A DNA stretch of 7,104 nt from Pseudomonadota bacterium (lineage in GTDB: Bacteria > Desulfobacterota > DSM-4660 > Desulfatiglandales > B25-G16): assembly GCA_030633645.1 (NCBI GenBank), contig DAOVRY010000032.1, positions 1 to 7,104 on the forward strand, read 5' to 3'. The notes beneath the pieces are model-generated. The model made no database searches, was not told the DNA's origin, and saw only the letters and a list, made by a program, of their open reading frames with translations. Below, one piece after another: positions 5,896 through 7,104 of the stretch. The position numbers were made by a program, and so were the translations under genes. Position 1 is the stretch's first letter. Each line of letters opens with the position of its first letter.

Positions 5896-6594
5896 TTACC
5901 TAGAGCTATATCCCATAATAGCTTTTTTCATTATCAAATAGGTATCCTTTATCCAGCGTGATACCTTTTCAACAAGTGTCCTGTTGTAATACTTTCTGTC
6001 TTCTTCAGTCACATTTTCATATTTGCCATCATATTTCAATTTCACCCAGGCGTTGAAATCAAATGTACTTGCAAGATTATACAGGTAGTGGTTTAGAGGC
6101 GCAAAACCTGGTTTCCTGACAATAGCCACACCAAAGTCTATCACATAAGGTGTCTTTCCTTCTACGACGAGAAGGTTGTCTTTTTTCTTGAGGTCTGTAT
6201 GTGCAATTCCCGCCTTGTGTAGCTCTTTGACTAAACTCAAGAGGCTTCCAAAAAACACGCTACGATCTGTGATTTGTGCACTTCTTATGGGGACGCCATG
6301 GATATACTCCAGTACGATATAGCGACCATCCAGAAGGCCGTAACAGTGTGGTATACCCTGTATTTCTGGTAGCCTGGAGTAGACCCTGTATTCATTACGG
6401 AGCATTGCCAGGCGGATGAGTCTGCCTAATCCCCATCCCATGGGCGCTTTAAGGATTAGGCGCTGGCCTTTATCTTCATACAGATAGACATGGCCTTGAT
6501 AACCATGGCTAAGAATATTTGACCCTTCCTTGACACTCGCCCTGATCCACTGAAGGAGTTCGCTTTCGGTGATGTTTTCAATATCTCTGAACAT
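5896..6594 (-). CDS. Small protein-kinase-like / lipopolysaccharide-kinase-like protein
   Basis: This 232-residue protein has a minimal protein kinase fold and no membrane segment or signal peptide. The sequence shows a glycine-rich loop LSHGYQGHVYLYE (29-41), a candidate ATP lysine K49 in LILKAP, and a helix-C glutamate candidate at E68. It also has a hinge segment IVLEYIHGVPI, the catalytic loop HTDLKKKDN (132-140, with D134 and N140), and the metal-binding VIDFGVA (D153). All key residues are present, so it is probably active. The short C-lobe and the HxDLKxxN pattern resemble the WaaP/InaA/RIO-like group that includes lipopolysaccharide core kinases. Whether the target is lipid, sugar or protein is open. 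It starts at ATG 6594, 15 bases after a membrane methyltransferase gene on the same strand, which hints at shared envelope modification (inference). It converges on the ahbB-hemL operon with no clear terminator between. Confidence 0.8.
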   Translation of the reverse strand: MFRDIENITESELLQWIRASVKEGSNILSHGYQGHVYLYEDKGQRLILKAPMGWGLGRLIRLAMLRNEYRVYSRLPEIQGIPHCYGLLDGRYIVLEYIHGVPIRSAQITDRSVFFGSLLSLVKELHKAGIAHTDLKKKDNLLVVEGKTPYVIDFGVAIVRKPGFAPLNHYLYNLASTFDFNAWVKLKYDGKYENVTEEDRKYYNRTLVEKVSRWIKDTYLIMKKAIMGYSSR

Positions 6595-6609
6595 TGCGTT
6601 ACTGGGGAC

Positions 6610-7104
6610 TCAATGGAGCCCAAGGGAGAGAATGTAAAGCCAAAACAATAGAAACAGGGCGATGATGGGCTCGCCATTTTTCCGTAAGCTCTGCATAAAT
6701 GCCCAGCTACTACGCTGGTGTGGCTTATAGGGGGCAAGGCGTGGAATGAGTGCCCGGGTCTCCTTGCGCCATTGCTCCCAATCATTTTTAAAGATGCTAT
6801 GAAGCTTTTCATCCTCTTGGCGGATGGCATGAGGGTAAAATAGGAGCACGATTACTATAAAGAGGGGGAGGCTCCACCATAGGCTAGAGGCAAGAGCAAA
6901 CCCAAATCCCAGGGTGAGATTACCCACATAGAGAGGGTGCCTGACATAGGCGTAGGGCCCGTCGGTAGCGAGAATCTTATTCTTTTTAACATATCCTGAT
7001 GCCCACAGTCGCACCGCAATACCTAGAATAACCAACGCTGCACCGCAAAAGAACAGGAGTTCCTTTGGTTTACCCGCAACACTGACTAGGATGACGAAGA
7101 AGAT
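6610..7104 (-). CDS. Membrane methyltransferase, PEMT/isoprenylcysteine methyltransferase-like, 5' end outside window
   Basis: The predicted integral membrane SAM-dependent methyltransferase belongs to the phospholipid/isoprenylcysteine methyltransferase group. The visible 164 residues include LGIAVRLWASGYVKKNK and the signature GPYAYVRHPLYVGN. These are followed by a hydrophobic span, then QEDEKLHSIF and W-x-x-W-R-K-E-T-R-A-L-I-P, which is the conserved E-x-x-L...F...W..W block ending in LIP. A last hydrophobic segment lies at the C-terminus. The frame remains open without a stop from 7035 to the right edge at 7104, and those 23 codons also encode a hydrophobic stretch (FFVILVSV). The true start therefore lies beyond the window, and an internal TTG at 7035 should not be taken as the start. 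The substrate is unknown. The kinase-like gene follows after 15 bases, so the two probably share a transcript. Confidence 0.85.
   Translation of the reverse strand: MFFVILVSVAGKPKELLFFCGAALVILGIAVRLWASGYVKKNKILATDGPYAYVRHPLYVGNLTLGFGFALASSLWWSLPLFIVIVLLFYPHAIRQEDEKLHSIFKNDWEQWRKETRALIPRLAPYKPHQRSSWAFMQSLRKNGEPIIALFLLFWLYILSLGLH

Noticed and set aside
5871..5897. Possible terminator hairpin (AGTGA...TCACT and the palindrome GTGATCAC) between convergent genes
   Set aside because: The stem is only about five pairs and no T-run follows on either strand, so it does not support a rho-independent terminator.
6456..6830. 124-codon minus-strand reading frame spanning the kinase and methyltransferase genes
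   Set aside because: It overlaps two genes with intact family motifs in a different frame and has no motif of its own.

Overview
The window reads as a chromosomal segment of an anaerobic, probably deltaproteobacterial (Desulfobacterota-like) organism. The main clue is a siroheme decarboxylase-type protein (AhbB) directly upstream of hemL. Together they point to C5-pathway tetrapyrrole synthesis and the siroheme-dependent alternative haem route typical of sulfate reducers and relatives. An HD-GYP signalling protein and a liv-type transporter fit the same kind of genome. The assignment is inferred from gene content and protein style only; no phylogenetic marker is present.

Left arm (1-2757, minus strand). 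A GAF plus HD-GYP phosphodiesterase gene is followed after 12 bases by livM, and then, after a 75-base spacer, by the first 25 codons of livH, which leaves the window at base 1. A sigma70-like promoter (TTGAAA, 17 bases, TATAAA) sits upstream of the HD-GYP gene. The livM-livH spacer is largely a degenerate tandem heptamer tract.

Divergent junction (2758-2900). This holds the minus-strand promoter and a long imperfect inverted repeat lying between the two gene sets, which could be an operator. It also has a TTGACA -35-like element facing ahbB.

Central operon (2901-5891, plus strand). The order is ahbB, hemL (glutamate-1-semialdehyde aminomutase), a GHMP-superfamily sugar or small-molecule kinase, and a short ORF with a strong ribosome binding site that overlaps the kinase stop codon. 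The short ORF resembles the N-terminus of a TldD/PmbA protein but is broken by in-frame stops after 35 codons. I read it as a decayed remnant. Spacings of 11 and 21 bases and an 8-base overlap imply co-transcription.

Right arm (5896-7104, minus strand, convergent with the operon). A small protein kinase-like or LPS kinase-like gene lies 15 bases downstream of a membrane methyltransferase gene (PEMT/ICMT type). The methyltransferase reading frame stays open to the right edge, so its true start is outside the window.

No tRNA, rRNA, CRISPR array, insertion sequence or convincing rho-independent terminator was seen. Nothing here is clearly a new defence or mobile system. The most unusual items are the broken TldD-like fragment, the inverted repeat at the divergent promoters, the heptamer tract, and the placement of a GHMP kinase in a tetrapyrrole operon.
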